Shown: positions 25,570 through 35,231, counted from the stretch's first letter. The stretch: 64,000 nucleotides of DNA from Mesorhizobium tamadayense (GCF_003863365.1 NZ_RQXT01000029.1:24881-88880), one strand, 5' to 3'. Program-made: numbers and translations. The notes: generated by a model from the sequence alone, not told the origin.

Positions 25570-26975
25570 GGGTGCACCGGCGCCAGGTCGCCGGTGCACC
25601 CGGCAACGCCGAGCCAGGCGGCCAGCGAGGCGCGCGTCGGCTCGTCGTTTCGGTAGAGGAGCTCAAAAACCTTGTCGAAGAGCGACAGGTGTCGGCCGCA
25701 GAACCATGTGTCAGGCCGCGGAACGTCGATCCGGCCATACCGGGAGATATCGTCGATCACGTCAGTGCCGCAGAACGGCTGATAGGCGCAATGGATGCAA
25801 TCCGGATCGAAATGGTTGAGTGCCCCCGAATTGAGAACGTCTACCTTTGCCCGGTCGATTCCCGTACCGACATCGCCAATGCTGAGATCGATACGGCCGA
25901 TCCTGGATAGCATGCGCGCCTCGTCGGTCGGGTAGAAGCGGCCGTCGTGGTCTATCACGACATAGTCCGAGGCGAAGAAATTCGGGTTGCGTATGTCGAC
26001 GTGGTTGTCGGCGTTTAAGCGGAGCACACGCTTCAGGCACTGGCTGAAGTAGTATTCCTCCATAAAGCGTCCAGTGCGACGGTTGCGAGCGATCAGCAGG
26101 TCGATGAATTCGCAATGAAGGCGATTCCAACGCGCAAGGACATTGTCGCCCTGTTGAATCTTTCGCGCGAATCCTTGGTGGTTTATCGGGCGAAGGTAGA
26201 CGGACCGGACTCCATAGCGTTCGTAGTTGTCTAGCAGCGCCTCGAAGTCCGGTGGGTTGTCGACGTCCACCGTCGGCAATGCTGAGATTTTGCCCTTCGG
26301 ATAGCGGGAAACGGCTGCCTCGAGATTTCGAAAGAAGGCGCCGGTGACCTCGCTTCCATGCGTGCGCTGGCGCTCGTGCGTTACCCGGTCTCCGTCAAGG
26401 GACGTGCTGATGACGGTGTCGTCGGCATCCAGGAACGCCCATTCGCGCGTATCCAGTCGCTGCAGGTTGGTGCAGACGACGAACTGGCATTGGGAGAACT
26501 TTTCCCGGCAGAAATCGCGGACGGCTTCCAGTATGTCGACCCGAAGCAGGGGCTCGCCACCCTGGAATTCGATCTTGATGTCGGGACCTTCCAGACTGTC
26601 GAGAAAAGAGAGGACACCAGCGAGGGTTTCGGGCGACCAATCGAACCCGCGGGCCGTTTCGGGAGCGCGGGAAACCTGGCAATAGCCGCAGGCAAGATTG
26701 CAGCGGAGCGTCGGCACGAGGATGACGTAGTTCATTCTCGTCGGCCTCGACTGGCGCCTCGCCCACCTGTAGGCAAACGATGTCCAGCGAAGGTCGAACT
26801 CCTTGTCGAAGCCGTGATTTCCCTCTTTCAGGAAGGTCTCATCGGCGGGGGACAGGTTGTCGGTGGCGTACCGGTCCAGGAAGCCGTGGCTGGACTTGAA
26901 GAACTCGCCTGCGTCATCGGAGAACAGCACCGAACCGTCCGACATCTCGCGGAACTTCAATGGCCATACGTTCAT
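25566..26975 (-). CDS. hxsB: His-Xaa-Ser system radical SAM maturase HxsB, 469 aa
   Basis: The radical-SAM motif is at residues 92-99 (CNLACGYC), with KIEFQGGEPLLR downstream and a SPASM cluster near the C-terminus (CIHCAYQPFCGTD). The first 80 residues form an extra N-terminal domain typical for HxsB. Start ATG 26975 overlaps the hxsD stop as ATGA. It is the larger of the two maturases of this RiPP-like system. Confidence 0.93.
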   Translation of the reverse strand: MNVWPLKFREMSDGSVLFSDDAGEFFKSSHGFLDRYATDNLSPADETFLKEGNHGFDKEFDLRWTSFAYRWARRQSRPTRMNYVILVPTLRCNLACGYCQVSRAPETARGFDWSPETLAGVLSFLDSLEGPDIKIEFQGGEPLLRVDILEAVRDFCREKFSQCQFVVCTNLQRLDTREWAFLDADDTVISTSLDGDRVTHERQRTHGSEVTGAFFRNLEAAVSRYPKGKISALPTVDVDNPPDFEALLDNYERYGVRSVYLRPINHQGFARKIQQGDNVLARWNRLHCEFIDLLIARNRRTGRFMEEYYFSQCLKRVLRLNADNHVDIRNPNFFASDYVVIDHDGRFYPTDEARMLSRIGRIDLSIGDVGTGIDRAKVDVLNSGALNHFDPDCIHCAYQPFCGTDVIDDISRYGRIDVPRPDTWFCGRHLSLFDKVFELLYRNDEPTRASLAAWLGVAGCTGDLAPVHP

Positions 26976-27244
26976 CGGCGTGTCACCGCGGCGACCAGCG
27001 CTTCACGCGTGGACAAGGTTTGCGCGTATATTTTCTCGCGGTAGACGGCGTACAAAACATCTTTTCGAAGCTGGTCTTCAATACCTGCTGATGAGCCTAT
27101 TGATATCGTACCGCCTTTCCACTCAAGGCGGCAGTTTGGATAGAGGGCCTGCAGCCGAAGCATCGCGGCATCGGCGTATTTCTCGAACTGCGGCGGGATC
27201 TTCACCACACATTCGCATTCAGTAATGTTCGAAAATTTCGTCAT
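26972..27244 (-). CDS. hxsD: His-Xaa-Ser system protein HxsD, 90 aa
   Basis: ATG 27244 follows GGTGGGGAC and gives MTKFSNITECECVVKIPPQF; the family's small size and position directly before hxsB match HxsD. It has no cysteine cluster or membrane helix and may be the peptide-recognition or accessory subunit, an inference from other radical-SAM peptide systems. It leads the tightly overlapping operon hxsD-B-C-A. Confidence 0.85.
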   Translation of the reverse strand: MTKFSNITECECVVKIPPQFEKYADAAMLRLQALYPNCRLEWKGGTISIGSSAGIEDQLRKDVLYAVYREKIYAQTLSTREALVAAVTRR

Positions 27245-27428
27245 GTCCCCACCCAGCTCGATAATGCGCGGCGAGACATGAACAATCAACGCATATTTGC
27301 TTTTCTTTCTGTCTTTCCACTCTATCCACTCGCTAAAATACTGTATCGTCTCTCCGCCTTCGATTTGTCCTGCGTTCAGACATGGGACCAATCTTCGCCG
27401 AGCTGCACCCAACCGTGCTCGCGGCACG

Positions 27429-30400
27429 TCAACGATCCTTGTCCGCCCTGGAAGCCGCGTTCTCCCGATCCTTGAGAAGTCGCGAACGAAGCTGGCGGGC
27501 CTCGACGACAAACTCATACGGGAGCGCCTCAAACACATCCTTGAGGCTGACCGGATCGTTGCGCGCCCAGAGATAATAAGGATCGACGATTTCCATGATT
27601 TTTACCAAGCGAGCCCACTGGATCGGCTTCGGCGAATCGAGCAGCCGACCGCGATGCAATAACGCAGCCGTTTCAAGGCGACGTTGACGGAGCGCCACAC
27701 GAGCGGCATCGCTTACGGCCGGCAGAGTTTCGGCCGCGAGCTGGTCAAGCCAAGGTACCATCACAGCTGAAGGGATGACCGCGGCTACCTGAGCCGCCAA
27801 GACTTGGTCCTTTGAGCGCTGCGAGCTCGCCAGCGGAGCAAGCAGCGCTGCCAGTCTGTCGCCCCCCAGATGTACGCGAAGGCGCCGCTCGAGCTGCAGG
27901 CGAAGGGAAGGCTTCGCGTCCGGGTAGCGGTTCAGGAGTTCCGGGCCGGCGCGATCTGGGTCGATCTCAAGCATCAGGTCGGCGGCAGCTGGTACCTTGT
28001 GGCGCGTGAGCAAGCGTTGCGCGGCGAAATAGGCTTCCTCCGGATCCTCGTTCCGCAAATAGCGAATGGCCGCGATCGCGTTCCCGCGATCAAAACCCGA
28101 GTGGCGGTAGGCCGCCCGCAGTAGCTCGTCTCGAGCCCGGCTGTCGCCCGCCTCGGCGAGCAGTCGCAACAGCCCTCCGTCAACGATCATGTGCCCGTTG
28201 GTCCGCGAGCGCCGCAGGAAGCTGACGACCGCAGCCCTGCCCTCTGGATGGTCGATGAGTGGACGCAGGTAACCTTGGCGCGACCATGATGAACTCCCTA
28301 TGTCCTGCTCCGACAGCCAGTCAATAACGGCGCGCCGGGCATCTTCATCTCCGTGTTCGCCGAGGTAGGTAGCGACGAGGTGCGCTTCCTGGTGGATCTG
28401 CCCGGCAATCATCTCGCGCGCCAGCGGAAGCAGTCCGGGCGTGTAGAAGCCCAGCGCGCGAAACGAGGCCAGTATCCTGAGTCTGATTTGGCGGGAGGTC
28501 CCTGGTTCCAGGAAGGTCGCGACCAGGCGGGACGCATTCTCTGCGGCTCGGAGGAAGCTCGTCAGAGCTGCGGCAGTGTCGAGAGATTGTGCGTCGCCAG
28601 TTGTGAGGAGACCCATGATGCGCAGGCGGAGCGCCGAGGTGTCCCGGCCGTTCGACGAGCGCATCTCCGCAGCGTTCAAATAGATGGGGGAGCCGCTACG
28701 AATCATGCTTTCAATGTGCGAGTCGCAACCGTGGACGGCGAGCGCTTCCATGTGCAGGACCTGGCCAACGGACTGGGCGTCGGGGTCGCCCGGAGCCTCC
28801 GACAGCGACCTCACGACCGCGTGGGCCTCAGACCAGCGGGCGGCGACGTATCCATCTTGGCGACCAAAGGTACTCGGTCTTGCGAGCTCGGCCACGACCA
28901 AGTCATCGAACCCCACCCCGGCGATCATCGCCAGAATGCGTTCGCAATGGCCGCCGGTGATATCGCGCGTCATATCTATGCGGCCGCGGCGCCGTGCAGC
29001 GAACGTCAGCAGTTCGGCCTCGAGCGCCGTGCCGGCACGACTTCTCAGTCTGTCGAATTGCCAAGGTTCGCAAAGGCGAGGAAGGAAGTCCAAGGGGTGA
29101 TGCAGTCGCCCCTCCTCCCGGTTGGGATCTCCAGTCCCGTTGAAGACACGGAGCCTTTCGGTGAAAGCGTCGAGTACTTCGTCGAGCGTTTCGGCATTCA
29201 TCGCCTCGGGTCTGTTGCGGTAATAGAAAATGAGCTCGGTCGGTGGATCGTCGCTCCTGCTCGCACGCATGCGGATCGCGTTAGCGAGGCCCTTCGGATC
29301 GGCCGCTGCCAGTAAGTCGAACCACCAATTGGAGGCTTTCCAGCCGTAGAGGTCGCTGCCCTCCGCCAGTTGCCGCATGGCATCGCCTGGTGCTAGCCGT
29401 GCGCGGCTTCGCAAGATGCGCTCTGGCATCCACTCCTGCGTATCGGTCGCCGCCGCGTCGAGCACCGTACTCAAGGACGTCTCCCGGAAATGGCCAATCG
29501 CCTCTATGAGCGCGGCGCTTGAGGACGGCACCAGCGCCACCAACCGATCGCGATGTCTGTTCCAGATCGCCGACGCCGTGTCACCGTCAACCGATTTCTC
29601 ATCCTTGAGCCGCCACAACAGCTGGTCGATCGCCGTTACGTCCGTTTCGGCGGCCAGCTTCTTGTCGAGCCACCCCGGGGCCACGGCAACGGCTATGCTC
29701 AGTGCATCGGAACTCAACTCCCGCCGGATAATCGCGAGCGACCGTGCCTCGACGTCCGATGTGGTTGCGGCCTGGTCGTAGGTGGCCGTGCGCGCAAGGT
29801 GCTCGCCCCAGATCGAGTCAAGCGCTCTCGGAGCGGGCACCACGGAGGCCGCGCGCAATCCGATGTCGACGCGGTGCTCAACGCCCGACGTGATCTGGCG
29901 CTCGATCAGGTCCTCGACGGGCCGAGCATCCGCGACCGCGATGGCGGCGAGGGCGAATGGAAGATCCCTCAGGATTTCCGAAATACCGTGTCCATCGAGC
30001 TCGTGAGCGGCGAGATATTCCAGGGCGGGAAGGATGCGCGGGCCCAGGCTGCCGAAGCCGTTTGTCCACTGATCCTCGGCATGCACTTCCGGTGGCGTCC
30101 GCGCGACATGCTCGCGAACGAGCATGGCAACGAATTCGGGCTCGCTCAGGCCAGCGAGCAGCCATAATGCGTCGAAGTAGACGTAGCTAAGACGCGTGCC
30201 GATCGCTTCGCCACTCTTGGTTCGCAGGACGTCGATCGAGGCAAAACGGGCCTCGGCTTCCGTCGGAGCCAATCCATCCTGCAGTATTGTGTCGACCAAA
30301 AATTCCGCGGCCGCCCAGTTGAGCATCCGGTCCGCGGCGAAAGCGACGCGGTCGGCAACCACGCGCCGTAAAAGCCCGACCTGCTCAAGGCGCAGGATTG

Positions 30401-31985
30401 CGGGATCGTCGAGCCCTGCGGCCCGCAGCTCGCCGATACGCCAAGGATAGTGGCTTTGCCCTGTCAGGAGTTGGCCGGCCAGCGACCTCAGGCAGTATCG
30501 GTCGCTGGGATGGTCGAATTGCTCGCGGGCATCCAGGCTCGCGTAGTCCCAATAGGCGTTGAACAGCTGATACTCGGACACGCCCGCCCAGGCATCGCGT
30601 TTCGGTAACTGAACGAAAATGCTAGCGTGCACCGGCTTCAGAAGCAGTTCGAAAACATCGTCAGGCATCGTCTCCAGTGCCGTGGCACGCCCATGTACGG
30701 TTAGGAAGCGGCGCAGTTCCGCACTCCGGAAATTGCCGATCTCAATGATCTGCAAATCCTGGCGAACCGAGCGGATCGCCTCGGTAATCCGCGGCTGGGC
30801 CGAGATGACGATGCGCACACCGTGCTCGTGCCACCTGGCTCGCGCGAGGCGCTCCGCGAAGGCCCGATCTTGCACGTCATCGACATAGAGGGTGAGCCAC
30901 GTCCCGTCGGCACGACGGAGCGCCCCGCGCAGGCTTTTGGCCATGACCGCGATTGCCGCGCGATCCAGATGCGCCGGTTGCCAGATCCGCCCCCTGATGA
31001 AGTCGAGAACCTCCTCGATTGTCGCGGGCGCGCGCATGAGGATCGCGAGCTCGCCGCGATCGATCTGCTCGAAGGCGAGTTGTGCGAGTGACCAAGTCTT
31101 ACCCTGTCCGGACTCGCCCGAGAGGACGGCGAGATCGGCCACGACATCGGGCAGAGCTCGACGCACCTGTAGTTCGCCGGCGTAGCCGATGAGGCGGGCA
31201 TCCTCTTGGAGATGATGGCCGAGCAGCGTCGGCAAGGACTGGATATGGGCAAGCAGGCGATGCGCCCGCGGACTAACGAGGGCGAGCAGGTCCGCGGACG
31301 ACAGCTTTGCCCCGTTCGTTGCGAGCATCATCAATTGGCCAATCAGCTGGTGGCGCTTGTCACTCACGTGCTCGCCCGGCTCGATGAGCGGGGTAAGCAC
31401 TTTGTCGATCTCGTCTTGGGCCGCCGCTGGATCGAATACCCGGATTTCAAGCCGATCGAGCAGATGGCGCAACTCGGCAGTAACCTGGTCTAGGCCAGCA
31501 AATCTCGCGAGGCGTTGCTCAAACTCAGCCGTCGTCAGGCGTTCAGAGCCCCATCGATGTGGTTTGCCAGTGGCCCGCCCGCGCGACGCGATGTAGCCCT
31601 GAAGCGTGGCAAGGCCGGCCCCATTGTTGGTGACGAAGCGAAATGTCTGGTCGGTAGCGACATGAACCGCACGCAGCAAGTCGGGAAACACCTTTGAGGC
31701 GACCTCACTGCTCGACCATTTACCCCGGCCGGTGCGCATCTTCACCTGTTCGACGATGTCGCGTGGTCCGCGAAGAAGCCTATGGTCCCCGCCGCTGGTG
31801 GGTTCGAGATGCAAAATCATCTGGGCGCTGCCGTCCACGGGCGAAAGCGCGATGCTCGTCTCGAGGCCGAGGTGAACGCTCCGCAATATCTGAACCAGAA
31901 AGCCGGCGATCGCGCGCCGGCCCGGCGTTCTCGCGTCAAGGTCGATGGCAAGCGAGGCCGTGATCTGAGACGCCACGTCGTTCAT
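27429..31985 (-). CDS. Giant nuclease-STAND NTPase, candidate anti-phage sensor, 1518 aa
   Basis: Residues 1-110 look like a Mrr/Cap4-type endonuclease domain: E61 and D67 in LHLEPTSGGDHRLL precede Q80-V-K82 in IVEQVKMR, the D-(n)-QxK pattern. A STAND-type P-loop NTPase follows, with Walker A GESGQGKT near residue 290 and Walker B LTLYVDDVQD near 365. The C-terminal 1000 residues are helical, HEAT/TPR-like repeats that could sense phage proteins. This architecture parallels Avs proteins with N-terminal nucleases. It is a single-gene unit 184 bases upstream of hxsD; a link with the peptide system is possible but unproven. Confidence 0.75.
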   Translation of the reverse strand: MNDVASQITASLAIDLDARTPGRRAIAGFLVQILRSVHLGLETSIALSPVDGSAQMILHLEPTSGGDHRLLRGPRDIVEQVKMRTGRGKWSSSEVASKVFPDLLRAVHVATDQTFRFVTNNGAGLATLQGYIASRGRATGKPHRWGSERLTTAEFEQRLARFAGLDQVTAELRHLLDRLEIRVFDPAAAQDEIDKVLTPLIEPGEHVSDKRHQLIGQLMMLATNGAKLSSADLLALVSPRAHRLLAHIQSLPTLLGHHLQEDARLIGYAGELQVRRALPDVVADLAVLSGESGQGKTWSLAQLAFEQIDRGELAILMRAPATIEEVLDFIRGRIWQPAHLDRAAIAVMAKSLRGALRRADGTWLTLYVDDVQDRAFAERLARARWHEHGVRIVISAQPRITEAIRSVRQDLQIIEIGNFRSAELRRFLTVHGRATALETMPDDVFELLLKPVHASIFVQLPKRDAWAGVSEYQLFNAYWDYASLDAREQFDHPSDRYCLRSLAGQLLTGQSHYPWRIGELRAAGLDDPAILRLEQVGLLRRVVADRVAFAADRMLNWAAAEFLVDTILQDGLAPTEAEARFASIDVLRTKSGEAIGTRLSYVYFDALWLLAGLSEPEFVAMLVREHVARTPPEVHAEDQWTNGFGSLGPRILPALEYLAAHELDGHGISEILRDLPFALAAIAVADARPVEDLIERQITSGVEHRVDIGLRAASVVPAPRALDSIWGEHLARTATYDQAATTSDVEARSLAIIRRELSSDALSIAVAVAPGWLDKKLAAETDVTAIDQLLWRLKDEKSVDGDTASAIWNRHRDRLVALVPSSSAALIEAIGHFRETSLSTVLDAAATDTQEWMPERILRSRARLAPGDAMRQLAEGSDLYGWKASNWWFDLLAAADPKGLANAIRMRASRSDDPPTELIFYYRNRPEAMNAETLDEVLDAFTERLRVFNGTGDPNREEGRLHHPLDFLPRLCEPWQFDRLRSRAGTALEAELLTFAARRRGRIDMTRDITGGHCERILAMIAGVGFDDLVVAELARPSTFGRQDGYVAARWSEAHAVVRSLSEAPGDPDAQSVGQVLHMEALAVHGCDSHIESMIRSGSPIYLNAAEMRSSNGRDTSALRLRIMGLLTTGDAQSLDTAAALTSFLRAAENASRLVATFLEPGTSRQIRLRILASFRALGFYTPGLLPLAREMIAGQIHQEAHLVATYLGEHGDEDARRAVIDWLSEQDIGSSSWSRQGYLRPLIDHPEGRAAVVSFLRRSRTNGHMIVDGGLLRLLAEAGDSRARDELLRAAYRHSGFDRGNAIAAIRYLRNEDPEEAYFAAQRLLTRHKVPAAADLMLEIDPDRAGPELLNRYPDAKPSLRLQLERRLRVHLGGDRLAALLAPLASSQRSKDQVLAAQVAAVIPSAVMVPWLDQLAAETLPAVSDAARVALRQRRLETAALLHRGRLLDSPKPIQWARLVKIMEIVDPYYLWARNDPVSLKDVFEALPYEFVVEARQLRSRLLKDRENAASRADKDR

Positions 31986-32171
31986 TGTGTTGGCTTCCGC
32001 AGGCCCAATCCATGATCGAGCGATGATTCGCTCTCCAGAAGCAGCCTAATCACCGGTGCGGCAAAGGCGAGGCGGAAGAAGGGACCTGGCTGTTGAGGCG
32101 GACGCAAGCATCGGTCTACTTCGCGTCGACACGTTTGCAAGCCCGACGTTCCTGCACCGCAGAACGACCGC

Positions 32172-32179
32172 AATTATGC
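32172..32179. repeat. IS66 target-site duplication, left
   Basis: AATTATGC immediately outside the left inverted repeat, identical to 34710-34717. Confidence 0.93.
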
Positions 32180-32187
32180 GTAAGCGG

Positions 32188-33828
32188 TCAGCCGATAACG
32201 TCAGGCCTAAAGTTCCAAGGCATGAGCATTTCGATTTCGGATGCCGGCCAGCCTTGAGCGATGCGGGTCAAGGTCTGCGAGAGCCAATCGAGCGGATCGA
32301 CGCTGTTCATTTTGCAGGTTTGCAGCAAGGTGGCTACCGTCGCCCAGGTTCGTCCACCGCCGTGGCTGCCGGCGAATAGACTATTCTTTCGCGTGATCGT
32401 CTGGGGCCTGATTGCACGCTCGACGATATTGGAGTCGATTTCGATGCGACCGTCCATCAGAAAGCGTTCCAGCGCCTCCCGCCGGGTGAGCGCGTAGCGG
32501 ATCGCCTCGGCGGTTTTGGACTTCCCCGAGACCTTGCCCAGTTCCGCTTCCCATAGATCGAAGAGGCTCGCGACAATGGCCACGGACTTTTCCTGACGGA
32601 GCGCGGCGCGGCTTCCGGCATCCTTGCCACGAACCTCGTCCTCGACCTTCCACAATTCGGTCATGGCGATGATCGAATCCGTCGCGGCCTGCGAGACCCC
32701 GCTGATGTGCAGGTCGCAGAATTTGCGCCGCAGGTGAGCCCAGCACCCGGCGAGCCGGATTGTTTCATTGCTGCCGGCTTTGGCCCGTGCCTTGACCAGG
32801 TTGGTATAGGCCGAGTAGCCATCCACTTGCAGGATACCGCTGAACCCGGCGAGGTGGCGCGCCACACAATCTGCGCCTCTGCTGTCTTCAAAACGATAGG
32901 CAACCATTGGCGGACTGGTTCCGCCATAGGGTCGATCATCCCGTGCGTAGGCCCATAGCCAGGCTTTCGTGGTTTTCCCGGAACCGGGGGCAAGGGTGGG
33001 CAAGGTCGTCTCGTCGGCGAAGACCCTTCCGCCCTCCTTGACGCGCTCGAGGATGTAATCGGCGAGCATCTGCAACTCGAAGCCCAGATGCCCCATCCAC
33101 TGCGCCATCAACGACCGGCTGACTTCAACGCCATCGCGCAGATAGATGGCCTCCTGCCGGTAAAGCGGAAGGCCGTCGGCGTATTTCGACACGGCGATGT
33201 AGGCGAGCAGCCGCTCCGTCGGCAGGCCGCTTTCAACGATGTGCGCCGGCGCCAGAGCCTGGACCACGCCGTCACGGCCCCGGAAAGCGTATTTGGGACG
33301 GCGCGTGACGATGACCCGGAACTTCGGCGGCACGACGTCCAGCCGCTCGGAGCGGTCCTCGCCGATCAGAACCTTTTCCAGCCCCTCGCAGTCGCCCGGG
33401 ATTTCCGGCTCGACGACCTCCTCGATGCGTTCGAGGTGGGCAGCAAAGCCCTTGCGCGGACGCGGGGGGCGCTTCGGCTTGTTCCCGACCGCGCGGTCGA
33501 GTTCGCTCCGGATTTCCGAAAGGCCGGTCTCGACCTCTTCGAAGGCAAAGGAGGCCTGCTCGTCGTCGATTGCCAGGCGTAGCCGCTCGGAACGCGTGCC
33601 ATGTTGCGTGCGCTGTAAAACTTTCAGGATCGACGTGAGATTGGCGATCCGCTCGTTGGCGCTTTTCTCGACAGCTTTCAGCCGGGCGACCTCCGCCTCA
33701 GATGCTGCGATCCGAACTTCGGCGACTGCGATCTGGGCCTCGCTTGCAGCCTGCTCGCGAGCCATGGAAAGGATCATCGCCTTCAGCGCATCAACGTCGT
33801 CGGGAAGGGCAAGACCCGGTAGAACCAT
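32188..33828 (-). CDS. tnpC: IS66 transposase TnpC (DDE), 546 aa
   Basis: An N-terminal Ala/Glu-rich coiled coil (residues 20-75) leads to SERLDVVPPKFRVIVTRRPK, the region that normally holds a zinc ribbon but here lacks most cysteines. The DDE residues are in VFADETTLPTL, LQVDGYSAYTNL and IDSNIVERAIRP. The final segment (MNSVDPLDWLSQTLTRIAQG) is the IS66 C-terminal domain. ATG 33828 is preferred over TTG 33837. The protein is complete. Confidence 0.95.
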   Translation of the reverse strand: MVLPGLALPDDVDALKAMILSMAREQAASEAQIAVAEVRIAASEAEVARLKAVEKSANERIANLTSILKVLQRTQHGTRSERLRLAIDDEQASFAFEEVETGLSEIRSELDRAVGNKPKRPPRPRKGFAAHLERIEEVVEPEIPGDCEGLEKVLIGEDRSERLDVVPPKFRVIVTRRPKYAFRGRDGVVQALAPAHIVESGLPTERLLAYIAVSKYADGLPLYRQEAIYLRDGVEVSRSLMAQWMGHLGFELQMLADYILERVKEGGRVFADETTLPTLAPGSGKTTKAWLWAYARDDRPYGGTSPPMVAYRFEDSRGADCVARHLAGFSGILQVDGYSAYTNLVKARAKAGSNETIRLAGCWAHLRRKFCDLHISGVSQAATDSIIAMTELWKVEDEVRGKDAGSRAALRQEKSVAIVASLFDLWEAELGKVSGKSKTAEAIRYALTRREALERFLMDGRIEIDSNIVERAIRPQTITRKNSLFAGSHGGGRTWATVATLLQTCKMNSVDPLDWLSQTLTRIAQGWPASEIEMLMPWNFRPDVIG

Positions 33829-33904
33829 GGCAAGCAACAGAGCACAAAAACAGCCGCTTTCCCAACCGTTCCAGCCGCATGATTCATCTTGCCGCAGGCC
33901 GGTT

Positions 33905-34249
33905 TCAGCCCGTCGATAACGGCCGCCTGACCCTGGCCGGACGGATCTTTTTCCAGTCCAGTCCGGCCAGAAGCGCCATCAACTGGGCGTGGTCGAGACG
34001 CATGCGCGCGGCCGATATCGCAGACCAGCAGAAGCTGTGATCTTCCAGAGTCTTCGAATAAAGACAAACCCCGCTGCCGTCCCACCACACGATGCGAACC
34101 CGGTCCGCCCGCTTCGAACGGAATACGTGAAGCGCCCCCGAGAACGGGTCCAGGCCGCCATCCCTGACCAGCGCCATCAAAGATGCCGCGCCCTTGCGGA
34201 AGTCGACCGGCTGGCACGACACGTAAACCACCACACCGGAAGCGATCAT
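33905..34249 (-). CDS. tnpB: IS66 accessory protein TnpB, 114 aa
   Basis: The sequence VYVSCQPVDFRKGAASLMAL and VFRSKRADRVRIVWWDGSGV is diagnostic of IS66 Orf2/TnpB, required for transposition in this family. It overlaps tnpA by 4 bases (ATGA), implying coupled translation. Confidence 0.95.
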   Translation of the reverse strand: MIASGVVVYVSCQPVDFRKGAASLMALVRDGGLDPFSGALHVFRSKRADRVRIVWWDGSGVCLYSKTLEDHSFCWSAISAARMRLDHAQLMALLAGLDWKKIRPARVRRPLSTG

Positions 34250-34653
34250 GCCTTGCGAACCGCGCGGATGATCCTCACCAGGCGATCGGGATCAACATCG
34301 CCGCCGGCGCGCACCACGGCATCGCCAATGACGATTTCCACCATGTCGCTGCCCATCGCATCAAAGCGCGTGAACTTCGCCGGCTTGCTCGCTCCCTCCG
34401 TCAGTGGCGCAACCATGCCCGACGAAAGCGCCTTGCGGCGCCACGCATAGAGCTGCGAGGGGTCCAGCCCCTCGGAACGCGCAACCGCCGACACATTGCC
34501 CCCTGGCGAGAACGCTTCGGCGACAAGCCGTGCCTTCTCTTCGTCCGACCGATGGCGCGGCTTGCGTCGGGTCGGCACAGGCTCCGCCGTCAAAATCTCG
34601 AATGTTCGATGATGGCTCATACTGTCGCTCACAGGATTCTCCGCATGATTCAT
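34246..34653 (-). CDS. tnpA: IS66 accessory protein TnpA, 135 aa
   Basis: A helix-turn-helix protein of the IS66 Orf1/IS3-like type: RRKPRHRSDEEKARLVAEAF and VSAVARSEGLDPSQLYAWRR, the latter being the DNA-binding helix pair. The start may be 34653 or 34620. It is the first gene of the element and lies 56 bases from the right terminus. Confidence 0.9.
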   Translation of the reverse strand: MNHAENPVSDSMSHHRTFEILTAEPVPTRRKPRHRSDEEKARLVAEAFSPGGNVSAVARSEGLDPSQLYAWRRKALSSGMVAPLTEGASKPAKFTRFDAMGSDMVEIVIGDAVVRAGGDVDPDRLVRIIRAVRKA

Positions 34654-34709
34654 GCTGAAAATGAGCGATCAACCGACTGCACGCTACGTGGGGATGCCTA
34701 CGCGCTTAC

Positions 34710-34717
34710 AATTATGC
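34710..34717. repeat. IS66 target-site duplication, right
   Basis: AATTATGC immediately outside the right inverted repeat, identical to 32172-32179. Confidence 0.93.
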
Positions 34718-35231
34718 AGGACGAACGGATGGCAGCTTACGGGTGCGACTTAGGCTGAGGGCGACCATCCAGGTCACCTGATTGGATTGGCCAGTTCGAG
34801 CCCGGAAAATACCCCGAAATCAGCCCAGTGTAGCGGACGTGCGACCAAGGAGTGCTTGGTCAGAACGAGGGCGTTCGAGTCCACGTTGTGGGCCTCTTCT
34901 GGAAAAACCTAAAAATCAGCCACTTACGCGGCCGTTTTGATGGGCGTGGAGGGCGAATTACATCGTTGCTTCTGTTGACTTTTTCGTGGGCACCTATCCA
35001 TGAACCTTCCCGTATCGTTCCGTATGGTTCCGCCACTGCTGCCGCTCAAATGATCCGTCCAATGGCTCCTTTCGCGGCATCAGAAGACCATCTCCTCAAG
35101 CTGATCGCGAAGGTCGCCTCTGTCACGACTGCAGACCGTCCGCTATCGGAGCGACTGCAGCTGATAACTGCCATTCGCTCACAGGCGACTGGTCGTTCGG
35201 CAACGCCAGTCACCCAGGCTCCTGAAGAGTG
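34718..35231. other. Intergenic stretch with repeat copy C, no gene
   Basis: No supported gene. It contains repeat copy C (34936-35039). The frame open through 35259 on the plus strand is not convincing, because it spans the repeat, which is non-coding elsewhere, and overlaps the end of the ATPase gene. Confidence 0.6.
34936..35039 (+). repeat. Dispersed ~105-bp repeat, copy C
   Basis: The most diverged copy. The first block reads GATGGGCGTGGAGGGCG, the middle keeps GACTTTTTCGTGGGC like copy A, and the end keeps CTTCCCGTATCGTTCCGTAT. It has the same orientation as A and B and lies between the IS66-interrupted region and the RloC-like gene. Confidence 0.65.

Larger units (their letters stand above)
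32180..34709 (-). mobile_element. IS66-family insertion sequence, complete (2530 bp)
   Basis: The element carries tnpA, tnpB and tnpC in IS66 order and is bounded by imperfect inverted repeats starting GTAAGCG at both ends. It is flanked by a perfect 8-bp target duplication, AATTATGC, the usual size for IS66. All three genes are intact, so the insertion is recent and probably active. Removing it joins flanking sequence between the STAND gene and repeat copy C. Confidence 0.95.
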
